NCBI RefSeq assembly: GCF_001544575.2
Contig: NZ_FCNY02000036.1
Coordinates: forward strand, 1 to 43,258
Source: Caballeronia cordobensis
GTDB taxonomy: Bacteria > Pseudomonadota > Gammaproteobacteria > Burkholderiales > Burkholderiaceae
DNA: 43,258 nt
Reading direction: 5' to 3'
Shown: one piece after another, positions 16,720 through 24,260 of the stretch
How the letters are laid out: every line of letters starts with the position of its first letter
How positions within the stretch are numbered: position 1 is the first letter of the stretch
Made by a program: the position numbers and the translations under genes
Notes under the pieces: model-generated
The model's database searches: none
The model's input: only the letters and a program-made list of their open reading frames with translations
What the model was told of the DNA's origin: nothing

Positions 16720-18187
16720 GCGCGATCAACCTCTCTTCGGTCAAATGATCCATGCCGAGCGTCGTGACGAGCTCGCCCGCCCGCATCACCGCGACGCGAT
16801 GACACAAGCCGATGAGTTCGATCAGCTCGGAAGAAATCACGATCACCGCGCGGCCTTCCGCGGCCAGGCGATGAATCAGAAAATAGATATCGCGTTTCGC
16901 GCCGACATCGACGCCGCGCGTGGGTTCGTCGAGCACGATCACGCGCGGGTCGGGATGCAGGAACTTCGCGAGCGCGAGCTTCTGCTGATTGCCGCCCGAG
17001 AGCATGCGCGCGCGGATCGACACATTGCCCGTGCGAATGCCGAAGTCCTTCACGGCCTGCTTGAGCGCATCGCGTTCCGCGCGCGTATCGACGAGCGGAC
17101 GGGCGTAGCGTTCGAGCGTCATCATCGTGAGGTTGTCTTTGAGCGCCATGTCCACGTGCAGGCCGCGTCCCTTGCGGTCTTCGCTCAGGTACGTGAGGCC
17201 GTGGCGCATCGCATCGCGCGGGCTGTTCAGTCTGAGCGTTTTCGTATCGATGACGACGCGCCCCGCGCTCAATGCACGCAACCCGACGAGCGCCTCGAAC
17301 AACTCCGTGCGCCCCGCGCCGACGAGCCCCGCGAAGCCGAACACTTCGCCCGCGTGCACCGAAAAACTCACGTCGTGCGCCCAGCCCGGCACCGACGCGC
17401 CCTCGACCTTGAACGCAACCGGCGCGTCGTCCGTCAAGGAAGGCTTGGGCGGAAACATGTCGGAGACTTCGCGGCCGACCATCAGATTCGCCATCTGCTG
17501 ACGCGTGAGCTCGTCCGTCGGCGCGCGCGCGACGAAGCGGCCGTCGCGCATCACGATGACTTCGTCGGTCACGCGCTCCACTTCGTCGAGCTTGTGCGAG
17601 ATATAGACGATGGTCGTGCCCGCCTCTTTCAGGCGCGCCATCAGCGCGAAAAGACGCTGCGTCTCGGATGGCGTGAGCGTCGCGGTCGGCTCGTCCATGA
17701 TGAGCAGGCGGGACTTGCGCAGCATCGCCTTCGCGATCTCGACCAGTTGCTTCTCCGCGACGATCAGATCGCGCACGCGCGTGTCCGGATTCTTGTGCAG
17801 GCCGACGTCGTTCAACGCCGCGCGGGCGTCGTCGCGCATCGCGGTTTCATCGAGAAAGAAGCCTTTTTTCAGCTCGTGCCCGAGAAACATGTTCTGCGTG
17901 ATGCTCAGGTGATCCGCGAGATTCAGTTCCTGGTGAATCAGCACGATGCCCGCATGCTCCGCGTCGCGCGAGCTCGTGAAGTCCGCTTCCCGATCGTCGA
18001 TAAAGAACGCGCCCGCATTGGCGCGCTCGTAGCCCGCGAGGATCTTCATCAACGTCGATTTGCCCGCGCCGTTTTCGCCGAGCAGTCCGACGATGCGCCC
18101 CGGCGCGAGATCGAAGGTCACGCCGTGCAGCACGCGCACCGGCCCGAACTGTTTTTCGATTCCCTCGAAGCGCACGGCGAGGCTCAT
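16700..18187 (-). CDS. Sugar ABC transporter ATP-binding protein, two-domain (RbsA/MglA-like)
   Basis: This 495-aa protein has two nucleotide-binding domains. The first has Walker A GENGAGKST (37-45) and Walker B LLIMDEPTA, but its signature loop is divergent (DLIVAEKQLVEIAKA). The second has a degenerate Walker A (GLVGAGRTEL), a canonical LSGGNQQK signature and VIVLDEPTRG. This asymmetry is normal for the RbsA/MglA class. I start at 18187, where AAGGAG lies upstream and the lacI stop is 2 nt away; the reading to 18550 runs into lacI. Confidence 0.93.
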   Translation of the reverse strand: MSLAVRFEGIEKQFGPVRVLHGVTFDLAPGRIVGLLGENGAGKSTLMKILAGYERANAGAFFIDDREADFTSSRDAEHAGIVLIHQELNLADHLSITQNMFLGHELKKGFFLDETAMRDDARAALNDVGLHKNPDTRVRDLIVAEKQLVEIAKAMLRKSRLLIMDEPTATLTPSETQRLFALMARLKEAGTTIVYISHKLDEVERVTDEVIVMRDGRFVARAPTDELTRQQMANLMVGREVSDMFPPKPSLTDDAPVAFKVEGASVPGWAHDVSFSVHAGEVFGFAGLVGAGRTELFEALVGLRALSAGRVVIDTKTLRLNSPRDAMRHGLTYLSEDRKGRGLHVDMALKDNLTMMTLERYARPLVDTRAERDALKQAVKDFGIRTGNVSIRARMLSGGNQQKLALAKFLHPDPRVIVLDEPTRGVDVGAKRDIYFLIHRLAAEGRAVIVISSELIELIGLCHRVAVMRAGELVTTLGMDHLTEERLIAHATGTH

Positions 18188-18189
18188 CG

Positions 18190-19209
18190 TCACGCGCTCC
18201 TTCTCTGAATCAGGCGATGCGGCAGCAACACGCCCGGCACGTCCGCGCGCGGATCGCGCAGGCGCTTGAGCAGCAACTCGGCCGCCGTTTCGCCGAGCAG
18301 TTGCATCGGCTGCGAGACGGTCGTGAGCGGCGGGTCGACATGCGCGGCCACGGCGATATCGTCGAAGCCGACGACGGCGACATCGTCGGGTACGGCATAG
18401 CCCGCGCCGCGAAAACCGTTCATCACACCGATGGCGAGCGTATCGGACACGGCGAACGCGGCGGTCGGCCGCTGATCCCCGAGTGCGGCGAGTTGCGCGG
18501 CGGCGCGTTCGCCCGCGTCGTAGTCGAGGCTGTCGAGTTCGATCAGCCACGCGGGATGCGGCTCGATGCCCGCGTCGTTAAGCGCGTCGCGATAGCCCGC
18601 GAGCCGCTGGCGTCCGTACAGATAACCCTGCCCCGAGTTGATGAGCGCGATGCGCCGATGCCCCTTGCCAATGAGATAGCGCACGACGTCGCCCGCCGCG
18701 AGATGATTGTCGATGCCGACATACGGCACGCCCGCCGATGGATCGAACTCGCAGCATGCGACCCACGGCAGTGTCGAGGCTTCTTCGGCGAGCGCTTTTT
18801 GCACGGCGGCGGGGTCGAGACAGATAGCGCCATCGGCGCGGCGTCCGCGCAGCAGATCGAAGTAGCTCCGCTCGCGCAGCGGGTCGGCGCCGGTATCGCA
18901 CAACAGCATGAAATAGCCGTTCTGGCGCGCGACGCTGTCGATGCCGCGCACGATCGCCGCATAGAACGGATTGCCGAAATCGGGGACCATCGTGAGGAGC
19001 AGGCGGCTTTCCGCCGTGCGCAGATTGCGCGCGAGCTCGTTGATGCGATAGCCACTCGCCGCGACCGCCTGAAGCACTTTTTCGCGGGTTGCCTCGCGAA
19101 CGTTCGTATGCCCGTTGAGCACGCGCGACACCGTGGCGACGGACACGCCCGCGCGTTCGGCGACGTCGGCAATCGATACTTCCTCGCGGGGACGAACCGG
19201 GTCTGACAT
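18190..19209 (-). CDS. LacI-family regulator of the sugar operon
   Basis: This 339-aa repressor has an N-terminal helix-turn-helix and hinge (SIADVAERAGVSVATVSRVLNG at about 12-33, then ELARNLRT) and a periplasmic-binding-like effector domain (MVPDFGNPFYAAIVRGID onward, VVGFDDIAVAAHVDPPLTTV). It is the first gene of the operon, with only 2 nt between its stop and the ATPase start. So repressor, transporter and enzymes share one transcript and probably one operator (19236-19251). The inducer is presumably the transported sugar. Confidence 0.93.
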   Translation of the reverse strand: MSDPVRPREEVSIADVAERAGVSVATVSRVLNGHTNVREATREKVLQAVAASGYRINELARNLRTAESRLLLTMVPDFGNPFYAAIVRGIDSVARQNGYFMLLCDTGADPLRERSYFDLLRGRRADGAICLDPAAVQKALAEEASTLPWVACCEFDPSAGVPYVGIDNHLAAGDVVRYLIGKGHRRIALINSGQGYLYGRQRLAGYRDALNDAGIEPHPAWLIELDSLDYDAGERAAAQLAALGDQRPTAAFAVSDTLAIGVMNGFRGAGYAVPDDVAVVGFDDIAVAAHVDPPLTTVSQPMQLLGETAAELLLKRLRDPRADVPGVLLPHRLIQRRSA

Positions 19210-19235
19210 CGGTGAAGTCGCTTGCGGCGATCGAG

Positions 19236-19278
19236 ATGTAATGGATTACATTATTTGATCGGACGAGCGGGAAGGCAA
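19236..19278 (-). promoter_or_regulatory. Promoter and LacI operator of the sugar operon
   Basis: On the minus strand TTGCCT (-35, 19273-19278) is followed after 17 nt by AATAAT (-10, 19250-19255). A perfect inverted repeat ATGTAAT-GG-ATTACAT (19236-19251) overlaps the downstream edge of the -10 box and lies 26 nt before the lacI start. Sites of this size and symmetry are typical for LacI-family repressors; here binding would block RNA polymerase and give autoregulation. Confidence 0.7.
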
Positions 19279-19401
19279 CAGTATTCGACTAGGGAAAAAC
19301 GCCTAAGCATGTGCATGTCGATCTCGTGTCATGTTGCTCGTCGTGGTTGTGAGCGTGCCGATGACGCTCGAAAAATACACGAACTTCAAAGAGCAATCCA
19401 C

Positions 19402-19812
19402 ATGCGATTCATGATGCTGATGATTCCGCGCGGCTACGAAAGCGCCGAACCGGGCACAATGCCGTCCGCGGACGCCGTCGCCGCGATGATGAAATACAAC
19501 GAGGAACTGCAAAAGGCGGGCGTGCTGCTTGCGCTCGACGGTCTGCATCCGCCGTCGATGGGGGCGCGCGTCACGTTTGCGGGCGGCAAGCCGCGCGTCA
19601 CCGACGGGCCGTTCGCCGAGGCGAAGGAAGTGCTCGGCGGTTACTGGATGCTGCAGGTGAAGTCGCGCGAAGAGGCGATCGAGTGGGCGAAGCGTTGCCC
19701 GGCCTCGGACAACGAGATGATCGAAGTGCGCCAGGTGATGGAGATGGACGACTTCCCGCCGGACGTGCAGCAGGCCGCGGCGGGGTTCGAGGAGATGCAG
19801 AAGAAAGGGTGA
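19402..19812 (+). CDS. YciI/YCII-related DGPF-domain protein
   Basis: This 136-aa dimeric alpha-beta barrel protein has the family motif DGPFAEAKEVLGGYW in its middle and a MKYNEELQKAGVLL helix before it. Many relatives sit next to ECF sigma factors, but none is here. The function of the family is largely unknown. I use the ATG at 19402, which begins the conserved MRFMMLMI strand; the reading from 19222 runs through the lacI promoter region. Confidence 0.85.
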   Translation: MRFMMLMIPRGYESAEPGTMPSADAVAAMMKYNEELQKAGVLLALDGLHPPSMGARVTFAGGKPRVTDGPFAEAKEVLGGYWMLQVKSREEAIEWAKRCPASDNEMIEVRQVMEMDDFPPDVQQAAAGFEEMQKKG

Positions 19813-19851
19813 CGCGTCCGTCGCAGGATACCGAACGATATGCAAATCGAT

Positions 19852-19869
19852 GTGGCGCCTACGCGCCAC
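19852..19869. terminator. Hairpin between converging YciI-like and SDR genes
   Basis: A 7-bp perfect stem (GTGGCGC / GCGCCAC, loop CTAC) lies in the 76-nt gap between two converging stops. There is no T-run; it could serve both directions weakly. Confidence 0.4.
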
Positions 19870-19888
19870 CCATCACCCGCCCCGCCGC

Positions 19889-20596
19889 TCAGCGCGGAAT
19901 ACCCGTCAGATAAATCGGCGTCTCGGTCGACAGCGATGCTTTCACCGCGCGCCCGGTTTCATCGACGGTCACTTCTTCCTGATTCCGCTCCACCGCCGCG
20001 AGCACTTCGTTCACGACATGCTCCGGCGACGACTTCGGCGCGGTGACTTGCTTCACCATGTCCGTATCGATGTAGCCCGGATGCGCCGACACCACCAGCG
20101 TGCCCTGCTCGCGCAGTTCCTCGCGCAGCGCATTGGTGGCCGCCCACGCCGCCGCCTTCGAGATGTGATACGCGCCGCCGGCAGGCAGCGACGCCCAGCT
20201 CAGCACCGACAGAATATTGATGACCGCGCCGCCGCCGTTCTTCTTCAAGACGGGCGCAAATGCCTGCGTCAGCGCGATCGGGCCGAACGTGTTGATTTCG
20301 AGCAGATCGCGAATGCCCTGGGTCGATGCCGGATCCACAAGCAGCCCGCGCGTCGTCACGCCCGCGTTGTTGACGATCACGTTAACGTCGCCATACGTGG
20401 CCGCGGCTTCTGCGATATCCGCGGCGTTGGTCACATCGAGGCGGATGGCTTCGACGCCGGGAATATCGACGCTCTTCGGGTCGCGCGCAGCCGCATAAAC
20501 CTTCGCCGCGCCCGCTTTCAGCAGCGATTGCGCAAACTGCTTGCCGAGACCGCGATTCGCGCCGGTGACGAGTACCACTTTTCCTTTGATCTGCAT
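19889..20596 (-). CDS. Short-chain dehydrogenase/reductase
   Basis: This 235-aa classical SDR has the cofactor motif TGANRGLG at 11-18, NNAG at about 76-79, and the catalytic serine (ILSVLSW, around 130) with Y143 and K147 in AYHISK. It is cytoplasmic and NAD(P)-dependent; the substrate is unknown. The start at 20596 has GGAG upstream. A longer in-frame reading to 21424 crosses the marR gene in another frame and is rejected. The promoter carries the same palindrome as marR's, so MarR probably controls it. Confidence 0.9.
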   Translation of the reverse strand: MQIKGKVVLVTGANRGLGKQFAQSLLKAGAAKVYAAARDPKSVDIPGVEAIRLDVTNAADIAEAAATYGDVNVIVNNAGVTTRGLLVDPASTQGIRDLLEINTFGPIALTQAFAPVLKKNGGGAVINILSVLSWASLPAGGAYHISKAAAWAATNALREELREQGTLVVSAHPGYIDTDMVKQVTAPKSSPEHVVNEVLAAVERNQEEVTVDETGRAVKASLSTETPIYLTGIPR

Positions 20597-20614
20597 GACC
20601 TGCTCCGGTTGACT

Positions 20615-20630
20615 GTGCATATACACTATA
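20615..20630 (-). promoter_or_regulatory. SDR promoter -10 box with MarR-type site
   Basis: On the minus strand a TATAGT -10 candidate (20625-20630) runs straight into an imperfect palindrome, read on + as GTGCATATACAC (20615-20626). It differs by one base from the perfect GTGCATATGCAC in the marR promoter. No good -35 hexamer is seen at 16-18 nt. Confidence 0.6.
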
Positions 20631-20676
20631 ATGGCCAAACAAAGGGCCCACGCGATGCGGGCCCGCTGTGATCCGC

Positions 20677-21105
20677 TCACTCCATCGCCGTCAGTTCGAA
20701 GAGGGATTTGCGCAATGCCTTCGCGCGTTTCTCGCCGAACTTCGCGTCGAATTCCGCCTGCGCCGCGCGCCATTGCGCCGACGCCTTCGCGAGCGTGTCC
20801 TTGCCCGCCGCCGTGAGACGCAGCCCGACGGCACGCGAAGCGGCCGATTCCTGCGCCGCTTCGACAAGGCCGTCGCGCTGCAAAGGCTTGAGCGCCCGCA
20901 CGAGCGTCGTGCGGTCCATCACCATGGCGTCGGACAATTCGGCCATCTGCACGCCGGGCTTGCGCCCGATCGCCGCGATGATCGTGAACTGCGCCGCCGT
21001 GATGCCGACCGCCGTCAGATGCCGCTCGTACATTTGCGACACGTAACGCGCAGCCTGACGGATCGCGAAACAGTTGCAGTCGAGAGGAGATGAGTTGGAG
21101 TTCAT
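20677..21105 (-). CDS. MarR-family transcriptional regulator
   Basis: This 142-aa winged-helix regulator has the recognition region ELSDAMVMDRTTLVRALKPLQRDGLV (about 67-92) followed by the wing (AASRAVGLRLT). The N-terminus carries two cysteines (C10 and C12, in PLDCNCFAIR), which may allow redox or metal sensing. It is transcribed towards the SDR gene 80 nt downstream, but each gene has its own promoter with a shared operator. The start at 21105 gives the normal family length. The inducer is unknown. Confidence 0.9.
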   Translation of the reverse strand: MNSNSSPLDCNCFAIRQAARYVSQMYERHLTAVGITAAQFTIIAAIGRKPGVQMAELSDAMVMDRTTLVRALKPLQRDGLVEAAQESAASRAVGLRLTAAGKDTLAKASAQWRAAQAEFDAKFGEKRAKALRKSLFELTAME

Positions 21106-21474
21106 GCCCTGAAGGATATTTGTGCATATGCACTTTGTCAATCGGGGAAATTTCAATCGGGCCGATAGGCGCGCGGCGGGCATTGTCGGGAATCGTCGCG
21201 GGCGCGCGGGCGGCCAAACGCGCGAAGCCGCGCCCCGCTTGCGATAGCGGCGCGCCCGGGCTATGCCGAAATCCGCATCGCGCGCGCGACTTAACACCAA
21301 GACGCGCCGAAATTGGCTCCCTACATTGCGCATGTCCGCTGCCCGTGCCGGGCTTGAGCGCGAAGCGGCTGTTCTCGCCCCATGCATCGTCGGACGTTTG
21401 AGGGCAAGCCCGTCTTGCCGGCACGGAACCGGTCGCGTTTCAATCGATTGCAAACCAAAAAAGGAGAGCAAACC
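21106..21474. other. 369-nt divergent intergenic region, marR / livK-like
   Basis: No gene is supported. The left 40 nt hold the marR promoter and operator. Just upstream of the right gene is a strong ribosome site (AAAAAGGAGAGC). The middle is GC-rich with several palindromic GCGCGC tracts. I could not identify a convincing promoter for the binding-protein gene. Confidence 0.6.
21113..21141 (-). promoter_or_regulatory. marR promoter with operator between -35 and -10
   Basis: On the minus strand TTGACA (-35, 21136-21141) and TATCCT (-10, 21113-21118) are 17 nt apart. The spacer contains the perfect palindrome GTGCATATGCAC (21122-21133). A regulator bound there would occlude polymerase, as expected for MarR autorepression. 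Confidence 0.75.
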
Positions 21475-22629
21475 ATGCGCGTTCGTACCAAACCTCTGGC
21501 GTGGCTCGTGGCATGCGCCACGGCGTCGCTCGGCGCGATGCCGCTATCGGCGAGCGCCGATGATCTCGCGGTGAAAGTCGGTTTCGCGGCGCCGCTCACC
21601 GGCGCGAATGCGGGCTATGGCAAGGATCTTCAGAACGGCGTGCAACTCGCGCTCGACGAAGCCAACGCGAAAAAGATCGCGATCGGCGGCAAGACCGCCA
21701 AGTTCGAAATCTACGCGCAAGACGATCAGGCCGATCCGCGCATCGGCGTGCAGGCGGCGCAGAAGCTCGTCGACGACGGCGTGGCTGTTGTCGTCGGCCA
21801 CTTCAACTCGGGCACGACGCTACCCGCCTCGCCGATCTACAACACCGCCGGCATCCCGATGATCGATCCCGCCGCGACCAATCCGACCATCACCACGCGC
21901 GGTCTGGAAAACGTCTTCACGGTGATTTCGAGCGATGCGCAGAACGCCGGCAACGCGGGCGTCTATGCGGTGACGACGACGAAGGCGAAGCGCATTGCGA
22001 TCATCGACGACCGCACGGCCTTCGGGCAGGGCGAAGCGGACGAATTCGAAAAGGCGGTGAAAGCCAAAGGCGGCACGATCGTCACGCGCGAATACAGCGA
22101 CAACCAGACCGTCGATTTCAGCGCGCAGCTCACGCGCATCAAGGCGGCGAATGCGGATCTGATCTTCTTCGGCGGTCTCGATCGCCAGGCGGCCGCGGTC
22201 GTCAAGCGAATGAAGCAGCTTGGCATGAACGCGCAATTCGTGGGCGGCGGCGGCGTGATGGATGCCGATTTCCTCAAGCTCGCCGGCGACGCCGCCGAAG
22301 GCGCGCAGGCATGGGAGTACGGCAGCCCGCTCGACAAGCTGCCCGACGGCAAAGCCTTCAGCGACAAGTTCCAGAAGCGCTTCGGCGTGGCGATTCTCTC
22401 CTACGCGCCGTTCGGCTACGACGCCGCGTGGGCCGCCATCAACGCGATGCAGAAGGCCAATTCCACCGACCCGAAGGTGTACCGGGCGGTGCTGAAGTCG
22501 AACAAGTTCGACGGTATCACCGGGCCGATCGCGTTCGACAGCAACGGCGCGCTGAAAAACGCTTCGTCGACGCTGTATCAGGTGAAGAACGGACAGTGGG
22601 AATCGGTCGTGACCAAGCACGGCATGTAA
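21475..22629 (+). CDS. Branched-chain amino-acid-type ABC binding protein (LivK-like)
   Basis: This 384-aa periplasmic protein has a signal peptide of about 28 residues (ending SASA before DD). A type I fold of the Leu/Ile/Val-binding family follows (KVGFAAPLTGANAGYGKDLQNGVQLALDEAN near the mature start, later FNSGTTLPASPIYNTAGIPMI and FGGLDRQAAAVVKRM). AAGGAG precedes the ATG at 21475. No permease or ATPase gene adjoins it, so it must feed a transporter encoded elsewhere. The ligand may be a branched-chain or other amino acid. Confidence 0.92.
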   Translation: MRVRTKPLAWLVACATASLGAMPLSASADDLAVKVGFAAPLTGANAGYGKDLQNGVQLALDEANAKKIAIGGKTAKFEIYAQDDQADPRIGVQAAQKLVDDGVAVVVGHFNSGTTLPASPIYNTAGIPMIDPAATNPTITTRGLENVFTVISSDAQNAGNAGVYAVTTTKAKRIAIIDDRTAFGQGEADEFEKAVKAKGGTIVTREYSDNQTVDFSAQLTRIKAANADLIFFGGLDRQAAAVVKRMKQLGMNAQFVGGGGVMDADFLKLAGDAAEGAQAWEYGSPLDKLPDGKAFSDKFQKRFGVAILSYAPFGYDAAWAAINAMQKANSTDPKVYRAVLKSNKFDGITGPIAFDSNGALKNASSTLYQVKNGQWESVVTKHGM

Positions 22630-22643
22630 AGCTCGATATGCAC

Positions 22644-22669
22644 GGCGCGCCGCGGCGGCGCGCCTTTTT
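22644..22669 (+). terminator. Intrinsic terminator after the LivK-like gene
   Basis: A 9-bp GC-only stem (GGCGCGCCG / CGGCGCGCC, 3-nt loop) is followed directly by TTTTTA. It begins 14 nt after the stop codon. Confidence 0.92.
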
Positions 22670-22676
22670 ATCCCAC

Positions 22677-23135
22677 TCAAGCCGCATCCGGTTGCTGCGC
22701 CCGCACGGCTTCCGCGATGAATTTTTCGAGGCGCTCGTTGCACGCGATCACGTCCGCAAGACGCACCTCGCGCAATTGCCTGTCGTGCTCGTTGACGATG
22801 GCGGTCAGCGCCGGCAGACTCGCCTCCGGAATACGCCACTGACCGGTTTGCGCGCCGCCCTCCAGCATCGACAGCATGTCTTCCTCGGCCTCCAGGATGA
22901 CATCCGGGTCGAGCCTTCCGTAGCCCGTTTCGGACAGTAGCCGCGTGAGCAAAACGGCATGCGCGATGCACTGCGCATCCGTCTGGCTTGCATCACCCTT
23001 GCGGATGACCTCCAGCGCGAGACGGCATTGAAGGATGATGGTATCGGCGTCGCTTTGCGGCATCGGCAGCCAGTAGGCTCTCGCGGCGCGCGGCCGGCTA
23101 CTCTTCGCACACTTCTTCTTTCTGGAATGCGGCAT
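22677..23135 (-). CDS. Hypothetical protein
   Basis: This 152-aa protein is not recognised. It is mostly helical by composition, with a basic N-terminus (HSRKKKCAKSSRPRAAR), then LALEVIRKGDASQTDAQCIAHAVLLTRLLSETGYG-type helices and no membrane segment. A GGAAAAG site lies before the ATG at 23135. The codon bias looks normal for the region, which supports a real gene. It precedes a strong terminator from the opposite strand. It may form part of a transcript with the small membrane protein upstream. Confidence 0.65.
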   Translation of the reverse strand: MPHSRKKKCAKSSRPRAARAYWLPMPQSDADTIILQCRLALEVIRKGDASQTDAQCIAHAVLLTRLLSETGYGRLDPDVILEAEEDMLSMLEGGAQTGQWRIPEASLPALTAIVNEHDRQLREVRLADVIACNERLEKFIAEAVRAQQPDAA

Positions 23136-23169
23136 TTCTTTTCCGGAGTGAGATCAGCGCTTCACTGAT

Positions 23170-23421
23170 TCAGAGCAAAACGACGAGCGCGAGCGCGGAC
23201 GTCAACGCGAGCCACGTATTCAGATGGATGAACCAGGTCGATCTGAGAAACGGAAACATCGATTGCGGCGGCAGGAGCTCGCCCTTTTCGTCGAAGCGCC
23301 AAAGGTCCATGTACATCGAAATCATGCTGCAGAACATTGCGAAAGCCGCGCTCGCCAGTACGGCGATGAAGACATACGTGGCCCAGTCCCCGATATAGAT
23401 TGCCGTGTGCTCCGCGCGCAT
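23170..23421 (-). CDS. Small two-helix membrane protein
   Basis: This 83-aa protein has two predicted transmembrane segments (about 13-37, WATYVFIAVLASAAFAMFCS, and about 62-82, HLNTWLALTSALALVVLL) joined by a charged loop. CGGAGGGGG sits 3 to 8 nt before the ATG, a strong ribosome site. The family is not recognised. It lies 34 nt upstream of the hypothetical gene and downstream of the tctDE pair on the same strand, separated by 167 nt. A role with the sensor kinase is possible but unproven. Confidence 0.7.
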   Translation of the reverse strand: MRAEHTAIYIGDWATYVFIAVLASAAFAMFCSMISMYMDLWRFDEKGELLPPQSMFPFLRSTWFIHLNTWLALTSALALVVLL

Positions 23422-23588
23422 ATCCCCCTCCGTCGAATCGATTGCCGCGTGAATTTCTTTTGTCGAAACGTAGGCGTTTAGCCATCCGAATGAACGCCGA
23501 CAAGCCCATGCTATCGAATCGAACCCTTCATCGCGCTATCACGGAACAATCGTGTGACTCAGTACTTCTACCCATACGGCGGCGGTGC

Positions 23589-24260
23589 TCATTCCACACG
23601 CGTGCGCAACACGTAGCCCAGGCCGCGCAAGGTCATGATCTGCGCGCGCGAGGATGACAGGTGCTTGCGCAAGCGGTGAAGATAGATATCGATGGCATCG
23701 TCGCTCGGCGCGTCGTCGAGGCTGGATATGCTGTCCGCGAGCATCGCCTTCGACACCGTCTTGCCCTGGCGCAACATGAGCGCTTCCAGAATGGCGTGCT
23801 CGCGCCGCCGCAACGAAAGCATGTCGCCGTGCAGGAAGAATTCGCGCGTGTCGAACCGGTAGTGAAGATCGCCGCACGCCAGTTCGAGTTCGCGCTGACC
23901 GGTCTGACGCCGCACCAGTGCCTTGATGCGCGCGACCAGTTCACGCGCATCGACGGGCTTGACCACGTAGTCGTCGGCGCCTGCGTTGAAGCAATCCACC
24001 TTGTCCTCGACGGAACCGTGCGCGGTCAGCATCAGCACCGGCATGTCCTTGCCACGGCGCCGAAGCCGCACGAGCAGATCCTTGCCGCTCATCGATGGCA
24101 ACCGGATATCGAGCAGCACGACGTCGTAGCCCTGCTGATTGAGCATCACCTCGGCCCGTTCCGCGTCTGGAACGTAGTCGATCACGAAGCCTTCGGTCTT
24201 CAGCAGTCTGACGAGCCACTCCGACAGTTCGGCGTTATCGTCGATCAGCAGCAGCTTCAT
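23589..24260 (-). CDS. OmpR-family response regulator (TctD/QseB-like)
   Basis: This 223-aa regulator has a receiver domain (acidic pair D7/D8, phosphoacceptor D51 in LLDIRLP, TAHG and VVKPVD later) and a C-terminal winged helix (about 125-220, RRREHAILEALMLRQGKTVSKAML, LHRLRKHL, RGLGYVL). Its start lies 26 nt inside the end of the sensor kinase gene, so the two are translated together. TctD-type regulators usually control a tricarboxylate (TctABC) transporter, but none is in the window. Confidence 0.92.
   Translation of the reverse strand: MKLLLIDDNAELSEWLVRLLKTEGFVIDYVPDAERAEVMLNQQGYDVVLLDIRLPSMSGKDLLVRLRRRGKDMPVLMLTAHGSVEDKVDCFNAGADDYVVKPVDARELVARIKALVRRQTGQRELELACGDLHYRFDTREFFLHGDMLSLRRREHAILEALMLRQGKTVSKAMLADSISSLDDAPSDDAIDIYLHRLRKHLSSSRAQIMTLRGLGYVLRTRVE

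Noticed and set aside
21313..21331. Possible sigma-54 promoter (TTGGCTCC then TTGCG) before the LivK-like gene
   Set aside because: The spacing between GG and GC is 11 nt rather than 10, and the -24 block matches poorly.
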